Below, in pieces: positions 51,590 through 60,454 of a DNA stretch of 64,000 nt. The notes beneath the pieces are model-generated. The model did not search any database and was not told the DNA's origin. It saw nothing but the letters and a program-made list of their open reading frames with translations. This DNA is from Kitasatospora aureofaciens. Its GTDB lineage: Bacteria > Actinomycetota > Actinomycetes > Streptomycetales > Streptomycetaceae. Each line of letters starts with the position of its first letter. The stretch's first letter is position 1. A program made the translations under genes and the position numbers. The stretch spans positions 744,001 to 808,000 of the forward strand of contig NZ_JPRF03000001.1 of assembly GCF_001188955.3 (NCBI RefSeq). The letters run 5' to 3'.

Positions 51590-52765
51590 GTGCTCGGAAG
51601 AAACCTGCTCTTCGTGACGCTGACCGGCCACGGGCACATCAACCCGATGCTGCCGCTGGTCGAGGAACTCGTACGGCGCGGGCACCAGGTGGTGTACGCG
51701 ACCGAGGCCGCCCACGCCGCCACCGTCACCGGCGCCGGTGCGCGCTGGCTGGAGCTGCCGTCGCCGCCGCCGTTCACCCCGCCGTCGACGTTCGGGCCGG
51801 AGGCCGTGGCGGGCTGGTTGCGGCACTACTTCGCCGCGCTGAGCGGTACCTACCCCGTACTGCGGAGGCACTGCCTGTCGGAGCCGGTGGACGCGGTCTG
51901 CTACGACACGACGAACTGGCCGGGCCGGATCGCCGCCCGGAGCCTGGGCATCCCCGGGGTGCAGTGCTTCCCCCACCTCGCCTCGAACGAGAAGTACTCG
52001 CTGGACCGGCAGTTGACCGCGGGGATCGACGCCGATGGTCCGGAGTTCGTCGCGCTCGCCGCCGACTGCGCGGCCTTCTCCCGCGAGTACGGCGTCCCGC
52101 TCGGCGTCGCCGACACCATGACGGTGGCGGACGGGCTCAATCTGGTCTTCGTCCCACGGGAATTCCAGCCGGCCGCCGACAGCTTCGACGAGCGCTTCCA
52201 CTTCGTCGGCCCGTCGCTGGAGTCGCGCGAGCGGTCCGAGTCGTGGTCGCCGCGCGATCCGGACGCGCCGCTGCTGTACGTCTCGCTGGGCACCGTGGTC
52301 GACGGTCACGCGGACTTCTACCGGGCCTGCGTGGCCGCCGTCGCCGACCGGCCGTGGCAGGTGGCAGTGAGCGTGGGCGGTGCGCCGCGCTCCGCGCTGG
52401 GGGCCGTACCCGGTCGGGTTGAGGTGCGGTCGTGGTTCCCGCAGCTGGCGGTGCTCCGCCGGGCCGCCGCGTTCGTGTCGCACGCCGGGATGAACTCGGT
52501 GATGGAGGCACTGACCTACGGGGTCGGCATCGTCGCCGTCCCGCGGACACCCGAGCAGGCCGCCAATGCAGGGCGTCTGGCGGAGCTCGGGCTGGGAGTG
52601 CGCCTGGACGCGGAAGCGGCGGGCGCCGGGGAACTGCGGGCGGCGATCGACCGGGTCGCCTCGGACCCGGCGGTGCGCGCCGCCCTCGCCGAGATGCGCC
52701 GGGCCATCCGGCGGGGTGGGGGAGCGGCCCGGGGCGCCGACCTGGTGGAGGGATACCTCCGGTAG
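51590..52765 (+). CDS. macrolide-type (MGT) glycosyltransferase
   Basis: A 391-residue GT-B enzyme of the GT1 family. LLFVTLTGHGHINPMLPLVE is the N-terminal acceptor-side motif with the catalytic-base His (GHGH). LLYVSLGTVVDGHADFYRAC leads into the C-terminal half. The sugar-nucleotide site is SWFPQLAVLRRAAAFVSHAG with MNSVMEALTYGVGIVAVPRT and PEQAANAGRLAELGLGVRL. Relatives such as OleD and MGT glycosylate and inactivate macrolides or other aglycones using UDP-sugars. GTG 51590 is chosen because AGGG lies 8 nt upstream; GTG 51581 is an alternative. Confidence 0.9.
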   Translation: MLGRNLLFVTLTGHGHINPMLPLVEELVRRGHQVVYATEAAHAATVTGAGARWLELPSPPPFTPPSTFGPEAVAGWLRHYFAALSGTYPVLRRHCLSEPVDAVCYDTTNWPGRIAARSLGIPGVQCFPHLASNEKYSLDRQLTAGIDADGPEFVALAADCAAFSREYGVPLGVADTMTVADGLNLVFVPREFQPAADSFDERFHFVGPSLESRERSESWSPRDPDAPLLYVSLGTVVDGHADFYRACVAAVADRPWQVAVSVGGAPRSALGAVPGRVEVRSWFPQLAVLRRAAAFVSHAGMNSVMEALTYGVGIVAVPRTPEQAANAGRLAELGLGVRLDAEAAGAGELRAAIDRVASDPAVRAALAEMRRAIRRGGGAARGADLVEGYLR

Positions 52766-52900
52766 CGCCTGCCAGGTGGCGCCGAGCGGGGGCAGGCGGT
52801 CCAGGATGCGTTCCATCCCGCTGATCCAGTTGGCCTCCGGAGCGACCTGTTCGACGTCGCCGTCGAGCAGGCACTGGGCGATCCGTTCGTGCTCCTCGGC
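52766..52900 (-). pseudogene. unidentified gene fragment
   Basis: The minus strand reads EEHERIAQCLLDGDVEQVAP and EANWISGMERILDRLPPLGA then TWQALPEV into the glycosyltransferase 3' end. It has coding character but no ends, and I cannot assign a family. It abuts the glycosidase tail on the other strand. Confidence 0.3.
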
Positions 52901-52935
52901 GGCGCGTTCTCGTGGTCGGCGATGACGGCCCGGCG

Positions 52936-53028
52936 CGGGAGAACTACGACCCGCTGACCGGCCGGGGCCGCAACTCCACCGACTTCAGCTGGTCCGCCGC
53001 ACTGCTGCTCCCGCTGCTGCGCCTCTGA
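52936..53028 (+). pseudogene. C-terminal tail of a GH63/MGH1-like glycosidase
   Basis: Reads RENYDPLTGRGRNSTDFSWS then AALLLPLLRL to TGA at 53028. The ENYDPLTG-DFSWSAAL pattern is the conserved C-terminal end of trehalase/GH63-like glycosidases. The preceding 500 or so codons are absent. It is a remnant, unrelated in position to the intact glycosidase at 58395. Confidence 0.55.
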
Positions 53029-53069
53029 CCACTTTGGCGACCGGCCGCTTGACCAGGCATGATCGGGGC

Positions 53070-53768
53070 ATGGTCGAACGAGTCATTGCAGCGTGTGACG
53101 GAGCAGCCAAGGGCAACCCGGGTCCGGCGGCCTGGGCCTACGTGGTGGCGGACGGCGCCGGGGTGCCCCAGCGCTGGGAGGCCGGGCCGCTCGGGCACAG
53201 CACCAACAACATCGGCGAGCTGACGGCGCTTCAGCAGCTGCTGTCCGCCACCGACCCGGCGATCCCGCTGGAGGTGCGGCTCGACAGCACCTACACCCGC
53301 GACTCGGTCACCAAGTGGCTCAAGGGCTGGAAGCGCAACGGCTGGAAGACGGCGGCGGGCAAGCCGGTGGCCAACCGGGAGCTGATCCAGCGGATCGACG
53401 AACTCCTGGAGGGCCGGGACGTCACCTTCGTCTACGTCCCCGCCCACCAGGTGGACGGCGACCCGCTGAACGCCATCGCCGACAAGGCCGCCAGCGACGC
53501 CGCCCGCACCCAGCAGGCCGCCGCCGGGACGGCCGCCGACCTGCCGGTGCCCGACCCGGCCGCGGCCGCGAAGGCACCGAAGGCCCCCAAGGCGCGCAGC
53601 ACCGGTTCCGCCGCCACGGGCGCCGCCAAGCGCAGCAGCGGCTCGCGCACCCTGAACGCCCGCTTCCCCGGGACCTGCCCGTGCAGCCGCCCGTACGCCA
53701 AGGGCGACAAGATCACCAAGGTGGGCAGCAGTTGGGGCCACCCGGAGTGCGCCACCGCCCACGCCTGA
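53070..53768 (+). CDS. RNase HI-type ribonuclease with a C-terminal Cys/His tail
   Basis: A 232-residue protein. Residues 1-145 are RNase HI: VIAACDGAAKGNPGPAAWAY (first Asp), NNIGELTALQQLL (Glu), LDSTYTRDSVTKWLKGWKRN (second Asp) and VYVPAHQVDGDPLNAIADKA (His and last Asp). It degrades the RNA strand of RNA-DNA hybrids. An Ala/Lys/Pro linker (KAPKAPKARS) leads to a 40-residue tail, RFPGTCPCSRPYAKGDKITK and GSSWGHPECA, with three Cys and a His that may bind zinc. ATG 53070 is chosen since the catalytic strand starts six residues later. The tail resembles small Cys-rich modules seen in actinobacterial nucleic-acid proteins. Confidence 0.9.
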   Translation: MVERVIAACDGAAKGNPGPAAWAYVVADGAGVPQRWEAGPLGHSTNNIGELTALQQLLSATDPAIPLEVRLDSTYTRDSVTKWLKGWKRNGWKTAAGKPVANRELIQRIDELLEGRDVTFVYVPAHQVDGDPLNAIADKAASDAARTQQAAAGTAADLPVPDPAAAAKAPKAPKARSTGSAATGAAKRSSGSRTLNARFPGTCPCSRPYAKGDKITKVGSSWGHPECATAHA

Positions 53769-53810
53769 GTCGCACGCCTGAGCCCCGTGCCTGAACCCGG
53801 GCACGCGGAC

Positions 53811-53844
53811 GCCGCCGCCTGAGTACCCGTACTCAGGCGGCGGC
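53811..53844 (+). terminator. terminator after the RNase gene
   Basis: GCCGCCGCCTGAGTA (53811-53825), loop CCCG, TACTCAGGCGGCGGC (53830-53844): a perfect 15-bp stem 42 bp after the stop. Confidence 0.85.
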
Positions 53845-53871
53845 CGCGCGTGGCGGTGGACGATACCGATC

Positions 53872-54105
53872 ATGAAGAAGAACGGGCAGGACCGCCGGAA
53901 GGCCGTGCGGATCGGGATGCTCACGGCGGCCGCCGGGGCGATGGTGCTCGGCACGGCCGTCCACGACGCCCTCGCCCTGCCGCCGGGCAGCGCCGTCGTG
54001 GTGGACGCCCCGGCGGACCACAGCCTCCGACCGGAGTTCACCGACGGCCACCGCAACCACCTGCGCCACGGCCTGGTCGAGTTGCCCGCCGGACCGCCTG
54101 GGTGA
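53872..54105 (+). CDS. small exported or anchored protein
   Basis: A 77-residue protein. MKKNGQDRRKAVRIGMLTAA, AAGAMVLGTAVHDALA forms a signal peptide, with cleavage likely after ALA, then a 45-residue polar segment (LPPGSAVVVDAPADHSLRPE, HRNHLRHGLVELPAGPPG). The ribosome binding site is weak. No family is recognised. Confidence 0.55.
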   Translation: MKKNGQDRRKAVRIGMLTAAAGAMVLGTAVHDALALPPGSAVVVDAPADHSLRPEFTDGHRNHLRHGLVELPAGPPG

Positions 54106-54123
54106 GCGGAGCCGCACGAACAC

Positions 54124-54155
54124 GACCGGCCGACCGCGGGGGCGGTCGGCCGGTC
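54124..54155. terminator. terminator between convergent genes
   Basis: GACCGGCCGACCGC (54124-54137), loop GGGG, GCGGTCGGCCGGTC (54142-54155), a perfect 14-bp stem between the small exported protein (+) and the lipoprotein (-). Confidence 0.85.
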
Positions 54156-54181
54156 GAGTGGGCAGGGACGTCAGGAGGGGA

Positions 54182-55483
54182 TCACTTCTCCTGCGCCATG
54201 GCCTTGATGTCCTCGAAGCTCATGCCGACCTTGTTGAGGGCACGGGCCTGGTTCTCCGGCATGCCGAGGGCGGTCAGCTCCTTGACCTGGGCGTCGGTCA
54301 GCGGAGCCGCGTCGGTGCTGAACGGCGGGACGGCGCCCGGCTCGGCACCGTCGCCGAGGCCGGGGCCCTCGCCGCCGGCGGCCACCATGAAGAAGGTCTT
54401 CATGAGGTCCTCTGCGGTCATCTTGTTCGGCACGGGCGACGGGGCCTCGACCTTGGGGGCGTCCTGGCTGAAGGTCAGCTTCACCGGGAAGTTGACGCCC
54501 GGCTCGACCTTCTTCGCCAGCTGCGCCAGGTCGAAGGTGGCCGAGGAGAGCGAGCCGTCCTTGAGGTAGAGGTCGGCGCCGACCTGGCGGTCCGGGACGC
54601 CGGTCGGGGCCTCGGTCGGGAACTTCTTGAACTGCTGGGGGAACTTGGCGGAGAGCGGCTTGAGGGCCTTGTACAGCTCGTCCACGGCCTGGCGGGCCGG
54701 GGCGCTCATCCAGATGTGCTCGGTGCCGTCCTTCTTGCCCTTGTCCTCGAAGGTGACCGTGCGGTTGAAGACGTCCTTCAGCGAGTTGAAGAGCTCCTGG
54801 CCGACCTGCGGATCGACCGAGGGCACCGCCTCCGGCTTGCCGCCCTTGGCACCGTCGTCCTTCTTGGCCGCGTCGGCGAGCTCCTGGAGGTCGATGGACG
54901 TCCAGTTGCCGCTCAGCAGGCTCTTGGCGGGGGCCATGTCGGACGGGAGGCCCTTGGCGAGGTCGTCGACCTCGGCCGCGTCCTGACCGGTGAGCTTCAG
55001 GACGCTCTTCAGGTCGATCTGCAGGTACCCCTTGGCGTCGACCTGGCGGTACTCCAGGAGCGGGGTGCCCTTCTTGTCGGCGATGCGGTAGGAGACCCGC
55101 ACCGACTTGTCGAGCGTGACGTCCTTCTGGTTCTTCTGGTCCGTGGCGGCCGCGTTCTTGAAGGCCTCGACGTCCTTGAGCGGCTTGTCGGCCGAGATCG
55201 CCACGGATATGGAGAGGCCGGACAGGCCCCTGGCGCTCTTCTCGTCGGCGGCCTCGTCGCCGGTGGCCTTGCTGAAGGCGACGATCTGCTCGGGGGTGGC
55301 GTCCACGGAGAGCGTGAAGCCGGCCGACCTGCCGTCACCGATCCTGCCGAAGGCCTTGGAGACCTTCTGACCGGCCGAGATCTGCTCGGCGGTACCGCAG
55401 GCGGTGAGGCCGGCGGCGAGGACGGAAGCGGTGACCGCGACGGGCAGCGCACCGCGCGCGGCCTTGCGGATGGCGGTGTTGAT
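54182..55483 (-). CDS. lipoprotein with an apparent AUC start codon
   Basis: A lipoprotein of about 433 residues. The lipobox is SVLAAGLTACG, and the signal begins INTAIRKAARGALPVAVTAS. The only well-placed ribosome binding site, AGGAG, lies 7 nt before ATC at 55483, and the in-frame ATG/GTG/TTG/CTG codons upstream would give an abnormally long N-region. An out-of-frame ATG lies directly against the AGGAG. The mature part contains FTLSVDATPEQIVAFSKATG and repeats of a DKPLKDVEAFKN / YRIADKKGTPLLEYRQVDAKG pattern typical of Streptomyces lipoproteins with LolA/LppX-like folds. The C-terminus has LTDAQVKELTALGMPENQAR. Function unknown. Confidence 0.7.
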   Translation of the reverse strand: MNTAIRKAARGALPVAVTASVLAAGLTACGTAEQISAGQKVSKAFGRIGDGRSAGFTLSVDATPEQIVAFSKATGDEAADEKSARGLSGLSISVAISADKPLKDVEAFKNAAATDQKNQKDVTLDKSVRVSYRIADKKGTPLLEYRQVDAKGYLQIDLKSVLKLTGQDAAEVDDLAKGLPSDMAPAKSLLSGNWTSIDLQELADAAKKDDGAKGGKPEAVPSVDPQVGQELFNSLKDVFNRTVTFEDKGKKDGTEHIWMSAPARQAVDELYKALKPLSAKFPQQFKKFPTEAPTGVPDRQVGADLYLKDGSLSSATFDLAQLAKKVEPGVNFPVKLTFSQDAPKVEAPSPVPNKMTAEDLMKTFFMVAAGGEGPGLGDGAEPGAVPPFSTDAAPLTDAQVKELTALGMPENQARALNKVGMSFEDIKAMAQEK

Positions 55484-55701
55484 GGTGCATCTCCTGTGTG
55501 ACAGGGCCTGATCGAACGACGTCAGGCCGACCCTCCCCTGCGGCGAAGTGCACCGCAGCGCATACACATGGCAGCACAGTATCAGCAAGGATGCACACGA
55601 TTTTTTGACCCCGGCTTTAACGGATGAGGCCGAGAACACCACCCTGTGGCCGGGTTTCGTCCCCTGACCCGACGGCAGGGCCGCCCGCTACCCTCGGACG
55701 A

Positions 55702-56585
55702 CTACCCCTTGGACGACCCTGAGTTGGCCCCGCGCACGAAGTGACGCTGGAAGAGGAGGAACAGCACCGCCACCGGCGCGGTGGACACCAGCGCCGCCGC
55801 CAGCTTGAGCGGGTACTGGGTCCCGGAGCCCAGGCCGCCGGAGACGAAGTGCGCCAGCCCGGTGGTCAGGGTGTCGTGCTCGCTGGACTGGGTGGAGACC
55901 AGGAAGGGGGTGAACTCGTTCCAGGAGCCCTGGAAGAAGAGCACGGTGAGGGTGATCAGGGACGGCCGGGACATCGGCAGCACGACCGACCAGAAGATCC
56001 GGAACGTCCCGGCGCCGTCGATCCGCGCCGCCTCCTCGATCTCGCGCGGCACCGACTCGAAGAACTGCTTCATGATGAAGACCCCGGCGGCGTCGACCAG
56101 CAGCGGCAGGACCATCCCGCCGTAGGTGTCGAGCATCCCGAAGCTCTTCAGCACCAGGAACTTCGGGATCAGCAGCACCACGCCCGGCACCGCCCTCACC
56201 GCCAGCACGAAGCCGAACAGCAGCCGCCGGCCGGGGAAGCGGATCCGGGCCAGGGCGTAGCCCGCCATCGAGTCGAACAACACCCGCCCCGCGGTGACCA
56301 GGACCGTCACCAGCACGCTGTTGCCCAGCCAGCTCAGGAACGGGACGTTCTCCACGCCCCGCGCGAGCCCGAACAGCCGCCGGTAGGAGTCGAGGGTGCC
56401 GCCGTCCGGCAGCAGGGCCATCGGGTGGGCGGCCGCGTCCGGGTCGGTCTTGAAGCTGCGAAGCCGAGCAGGGCGGCGTACCCGAGGACGCGCAGGGGGC
56501 GGGGGAAGCGGCCGAGCACGGGCTCGTCCGGGCCGGAGCTGTGGTCGGCCCTGCCCGGGTCGGAGTCGTGGTCAACGTGCCGCAC
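55702..56585 (-). pseudogene. sugar ABC transporter permease (MalG-like), internally deleted
   Basis: The frame from GTG 56585 encodes [40 protein letters not shown] and then loses frame at about 56460. The rest, from FKTDPDAAAHPMALLPDGG, runs in another frame to 55702. It holds five helices, the cytoplasmic EAARIDGAGTFRIFWSVVLP loop that docks on the ATPase, and SWNEFTPFLVSTQSSEHDTL. About a dozen codons covering the outer half of TM1 are missing as well as the shift. A functional permease is not expected. Confidence 0.75.
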
Positions 56586-56892
56586 GGCGGGCTCCCTTCG
56601 GGTGCCGCCGCGGCTTGCCGTCCCGTTCCCGCAGGACGAACCGCTGCACGGCGGTGAGCAGCAGGATCAGGCCGAGCAGGACGAACGCGATGGCGGCGCC
56701 CTGCCCGTAGTCGGCGTTGTCGAAGCCGGCCGAGTAGGAGAGGTAGGCAGGGGTGAGGGTCGTGTTGCCGGGTGCGCCGCGACCCATCACGTAGATCTGG
56801 TCGAAGACCTGCCAGGTGGATATCAGGCCGAGCGTCAGCACCATGAACAGGACGGGCCGCAGCGCGGGCAGCGTGACGTGGCGCAGCAGTTG
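56572..56892 (-). pseudogene. sugar ABC transporter permease (MalF-like), C-terminal fragment
   Basis: The minus strand encodes [60 protein letters not shown] and [20 protein letters not shown] to a stop at 56572. These are the last two helices and the loop of a MalF-type permease; about 200 N-terminal residues are missing. It overlaps the MalG start, as in intact operons. Upstream it is joined to the truncated binding protein. Confidence 0.75.
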
Positions 56893-57137
56893 GCGGCGAT
56901 TGGCTCGCCGTTGCGCTGGAGGGCGGCCAGGATGGCCCAGTCGGCGGTGGCGGCCTTGACCGCGGCGGTCTCGGCCTCGCCGGAGGTGGCGATCAGCGCG
57001 GTGAGGTTCTGGTTCGCGCCGGAGGACTGCTTGGCCGAGGGGTCTCCGAAGCCGCCGGAGGAGGAGCAGCCGGTGACCGCGCCGAGGGCGAGGGCCGCGC
57101 AGACGGCGGCCGCGGCGAGGTTGCGGGAGGTGGCCAT
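56893..57137 (-). pseudogene. sugar-binding lipoprotein, N-terminal fragment
   Basis: ATG 57137 follows [46 protein letters not shown] is a lipoprotein signal with lipobox, and [20 protein letters not shown] and TADWA begin the solute-binding fold. Near 56940 the sequence turns to [16 protein letters not shown] and reaches the MalF fragment. About 350 residues of the protein are missing. Confidence 0.7.
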
Positions 57138-57193
57138 GCGAGATCTCCCTGCGAGGGGTGGGGTGGCGGCGGGGAACCTTCGGGGGAGTGGCG

Positions 57194-58228
57194 TCACACG
57201 CTTTCGCGGAGGACCAACTCCGGTTCCAGCAGGATGTGTTCGGTGGGCCGGTCGCGGTCGCCGAGGCGGTCCAGCAGCAGCCGCATGCAGGTGCGGCCGA
57301 CCGCGTCGAGCGGCTGGGCGAGGCTGGACAGCGAGGGGAACAGCAGCGGGGCGATCGGGGAGTCGTCGAAGCCGATGACGGCGGCCTCCGGGCCGGGGCC
57401 GCGGCCGGCCCGGCGCAGCGCCCGGTACCAGCCGAGGGCGAGGGTGTCGCTGGCGGCGACGACGGCGGTGGCGCCGGTGGCGAGCAGTTTCTCGGCGGCC
57501 TCGGTGGCCTGCTCGGGGTCGTCCGGGCTGGCGACCCGGCGGCCCCGGGTGGGCAGGCCCAGTTCGCGCATCGCGCTCTGCCAGCCGCGGGCGCGGTCGT
57601 CGCCGACGCCGGAGCCCTTGGGCCAGCCGAGGAAGCCGATCCGGCGGTGGCCGAGCCCGGCGAGGTGGCGGACGGCCGCGGAGGTGCCGGCGGCGCCGTC
57701 CACGTCGACCCAGTCGCCGACGTCCTTGCCGGACCAGGTGCGGCCGAAGGCGACGAACGGGACGCCCCGTTCGTGCAGCCAGCCCTGGCGGCGGTCGCCG
57801 CGGTCGGTGCCGCTGAGCACGAAGCCGTCCGCGCCGTGCTCGTCCAGCAGCTGCTGGTAGCTGGTGAGTTCGTCGTCCCCCGGGGCGACGGCGAACAGCA
57901 CCACCCGGTAGCCGGCCCGGTCGGCGGCCTCGGAGAGTGAGTGGAGGAACTGGTCGAGGACCGGGGTGGGGACGCGGGTGCTGCTGGAGCGGATGCCGTA
58001 GCCGATGAGCCGGCTGGCCCGGGTCTTGAGCGCCTGCGCGGCCCGGTGGGGGCGGTAGCCGAGTTCGTCGATGGCGTGCCGGACCCGCTCCAGCGTCTGC
58101 GGGCGCAGCAGTTCGGGTGAGTTGATCGCGTTGGACACCGTCTGACGGCCCACGCCGGCCCGGGCGGCGACCATTTCGAGGGTCACGGCGGGCCCCGTCC
58201 TCGGCCTGGGCGATGAGTGTGGATGCAT
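57194..58228 (-). CDS. LacI family transcriptional regulator
   Basis: A 344-residue LacI/GalR repressor. The helix-turn-helix near residues 15-40 reads [40 protein letters not shown], and [20 protein letters not shown] is the hinge region. The periplasmic-binding-protein-like effector domain follows with [51 protein letters not shown] and a C-terminal [16 protein letters not shown] 58228 follows AGGATC; starts further upstream would overlap the operator. It is divergent from the glycosidase gene and beside the broken transporter, so a sugar released from an alpha-glucan is a likely inducer. Confidence 0.94.
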   Translation of the reverse strand: MHPHSSPRPRTGPAVTLEMVAARAGVGRQTVSNAINSPELLRPQTLERVRHAIDELGYRPHRAAQALKTRASRLIGYGIRSSSTRVPTPVLDQFLHSLSEAADRAGYRVVLFAVAPGDDELTSYQQLLDEHGADGFVLSGTDRGDRRQGWLHERGVPFVAFGRTWSGKDVGDWVDVDGAAGTSAAVRHLAGLGHRRIGFLGWPKGSGVGDDRARGWQSAMRELGLPTRGRRVASPDDPEQATEAAEKLLATGATAVVAASDTLALGWYRALRRAGRGPGPEAAVIGFDDSPIAPLLFPSLSSLAQPLDAVGRTCMRLLLDRLGDRDRPTEHILLEPELVLRESV

Positions 58229-58266
58229 GACGGTGATCCTAGGTTCTGTCGTCATCGAGCTGGTTT

Positions 58267-58278
58267 TGGAGCGTTCCA
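58267..58278. promoter_or_regulatory. LacI operator 1
   Basis: TGGAGCGTTCCA, the reverse complement of operator 2 at 58319-58330, 52 bp away start to start. It lies 39 bp upstream of the LacI ATG. Confidence 0.75.
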
Positions 58279-58318
58279 CGCGGGGGTTCCATCAATTCCA
58301 TCAGGGGAGTTAACGTCT

Positions 58319-58330
58319 TGGAACGCTCCA
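58319..58330. promoter_or_regulatory. LacI operator 2
   Basis: TGGAACGCTCCA with central CG, typical of LacI/GalR sites. It is the exact reverse complement of operator 1 and lies 64 bp before the glycosidase ATG at 58395. Confidence 0.78.
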
Positions 58331-58394
58331 ACGGCAGAAAGGTTGCGCCCGAGTGGAAGCAACTGTCAAGACCCGCCCCGAGAACGAGGAGACC

Positions 58395-60446
58395 ATGTCA
58401 GCGACCGAGTTGCAGCCCTTCCTGCACGACGCCCGGCTCTCCCTGGCCACCCCCAGCTTCTGCGCCGCCCGCCCCGACGGCCGGATCGCCGAGGGCGCCG
58501 ACGGCTTCTACCACGGCGACCGCCGGGTCCTCTCCCGCCTGGAGGTCGGCGCCCCCGGCGTCCCCAACGCGCCCGTCGCCACCGCCGACGGCGCCGACGG
58601 GCACACGGCCTTCGTCACCGTGCTGCGCGGCCTCGCCGAAAGCACCGCCGACCCGGCCACCACCCTGGAACGCCGCCGCGAACTCCACCCCGGCCGCCTG
58701 GTCGAGCGCTACACCGTCCGCAACGCCGGCGCCCGCACCGCCCGACTGCGCCTGGAGGTCCGCGCCGAGAGCGACTTCGCCGCGATGGACACCGTCAAGG
58801 CCGGCCGCACCGGGGCCCCGGCCGTCCCCGAGGCCGAACCGGACGGCCTGCGCTGGAGCCTCGGCCCGCTCACCGCCGTCCTCACCCTCACCCCGGCGCC
58901 CGACCACCTCGACCCCGCCACCGGCACCCTCCGCTACGACCTCGAACTCGCCCCCGGCCAGAGCTGGCAGGCCGCCCTGGAGTGCACCGCCGACCACCGC
59001 GACGGCGACCTCTTCCCCGCCGCCCACGCCACCCCCTGGACCGAGCCGAGGATCACCGGCCGCGACCACGCCCTCGCCCGCTGGACCGCCCGCTCCCACC
59101 AGGACCTGCGCGGCCTGCTGCTCACCGACCCGCTGCGCCCCGCCGACACCTTCTTCGCCGCCGGAGCGCCCTGGTTCCTCACCCTCTTCGGCCGGGACTC
59201 GCTCTGGGCGGCCCGGATGCTGCTCCCGCTCGGCACCGACCTCGCCGCCGGCACCCTGCGCACCCTGGCCCGCCGTCAGGGCCGCGCCGTCGACCCGGCC
59301 AGCGAGGAGCAGCCCGGCAAGATCCTGCACGAGGTCCGCCGCGCCGAACAGCACCTCGACACCGGCTCCCACCTGCCGCCCAGCTACTACGGCACCGCCG
59401 ACGCCACCCCGCTGTGGCTCGTCCTGCTGCACGACGCCTGGCGCTGGGGCCTGCCCGCCGACCAGGTCGAGGAACTGCTGCCCAACGCGGAGGCCGCGCT
59501 CGACTGGCTGGAGCGGTACGCCGATGCGGACGGCGACGGCTTCCTGGAGTACGTCGACAGCACCTGCCGCGGCCTGTCCAACCAGCGCTGGAAGGACTCC
59601 TCGGACGGCATCCGGTTCCGCGACGGCCGGATCGCCGAGGCCCCGATCGCGCTCAGCGAGGTCCAGGCCTACGCCCACGAAGCGGCCGTCAGGACCGCCG
59701 ACCTGCTGGAGGCCTTCGGCCGCCCCGGCGCCGCCCACTGGCGCCGGTGGGCGCGGGACCTCCGGCAGCGCTTCCGCGACCGCTTCTGGACCGAGGACGC
59801 CGACGGCCGGTACCCGGTGGTCGCCCTCGACCGGGACAAGCGCCCGGTCGACTCGATCGCCTCCAACCTCGGCCACCTGCTCGGCACCGGCCTGCTCGAC
59901 GAGACGGAGAGCGCCCTGGTCGCGGGGCGGCTCACCGCCCCCGGAATGGACAGCGGCTTCGGCCTGCGCACCCTGGACGCGGCCACCGCCGGCTTCAACC
60001 CGCTGGGCTACCACACCGGTTCGGTCTGGCCGCACGACACCGCCGTCGCCGTGCACGGCCTGGCCCGGGCCGGACTGCACGACGCCGCCGCGCCGCTGGC
60101 CGCCGGGCTGGTGCGCGCCGCCGCCGCATTCGACCACCGGCTGCCCGAACTCTTCGGCGGGTATCCGCGAGACCGGTACGCTCGCCCCGTCCCGTACCCG
60201 GCCTCCTGCCGCCCCCAGGCCTGGGCGGCCGCGTCCGCCGTCCTCGTCCTCCAGGCACTGCTGGGGCTGGAGGCGGACGCTCCCAACCGCCGTCTGCGGG
60301 TGCGCGACCGGCTCCCGGCCGGATACGAGTCGCTGCGGATCGACGGGCTGACGGTGGCCGGCCTGCCGATCGAGGTGGAGACCGACCACACCGGCGCCGT
60401 CCGGATGAGGGCGCCGGAGGGCTTCGACGTCACCGCCGTCCGCTGA
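58395..60446 (+). CDS. glycogen-debranching-type glycoside hydrolase (amylo-alpha-1,6-glucosidase family)
   Basis: A 683-residue protein. Residues 1-240 form the glycogen-debranching N-terminal domain (HPGRLVERYTVRNAG, ALGFT-like beta-sandwich), and residues 250-680 form an alpha/alpha toroid with AGAPWFLTLFGRDSLWAARM, ILHEVRRAEQHLDTGSHLPP, YYGTADATPLWLVLLHDAWR, DSTCRGLSNQRWKDSSDGIR and NPLGYHTGSVWPHDTAVAVH. The RDS-WAARM and GSVWPHDTA motifs recur in GH15/GH133-like debranching enzymes. It is cytosolic, as there is no signal peptide. ATG 58395 follows GAGGAGA. LacI and its two operators lie divergent upstream; the sugar transporter beside it is broken. Confidence 0.9.
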   Translation: MSATELQPFLHDARLSLATPSFCAARPDGRIAEGADGFYHGDRRVLSRLEVGAPGVPNAPVATADGADGHTAFVTVLRGLAESTADPATTLERRRELHPGRLVERYTVRNAGARTARLRLEVRAESDFAAMDTVKAGRTGAPAVPEAEPDGLRWSLGPLTAVLTLTPAPDHLDPATGTLRYDLELAPGQSWQAALECTADHRDGDLFPAAHATPWTEPRITGRDHALARWTARSHQDLRGLLLTDPLRPADTFFAAGAPWFLTLFGRDSLWAARMLLPLGTDLAAGTLRTLARRQGRAVDPASEEQPGKILHEVRRAEQHLDTGSHLPPSYYGTADATPLWLVLLHDAWRWGLPADQVEELLPNAEAALDWLERYADADGDGFLEYVDSTCRGLSNQRWKDSSDGIRFRDGRIAEAPIALSEVQAYAHEAAVRTADLLEAFGRPGAAHWRRWARDLRQRFRDRFWTEDADGRYPVVALDRDKRPVDSIASNLGHLLGTGLLDETESALVAGRLTAPGMDSGFGLRTLDAATAGFNPLGYHTGSVWPHDTAVAVHGLARAGLHDAAAPLAAGLVRAAAAFDHRLPELFGGYPRDRYARPVPYPASCRPQAWAAASAVLVLQALLGLEADAPNRRLRVRDRLPAGYESLRIDGLTVAGLPIEVETDHTGAVRMRAPEGFDVTAVR

Positions 60447-60454
60447 GCCGCGGG

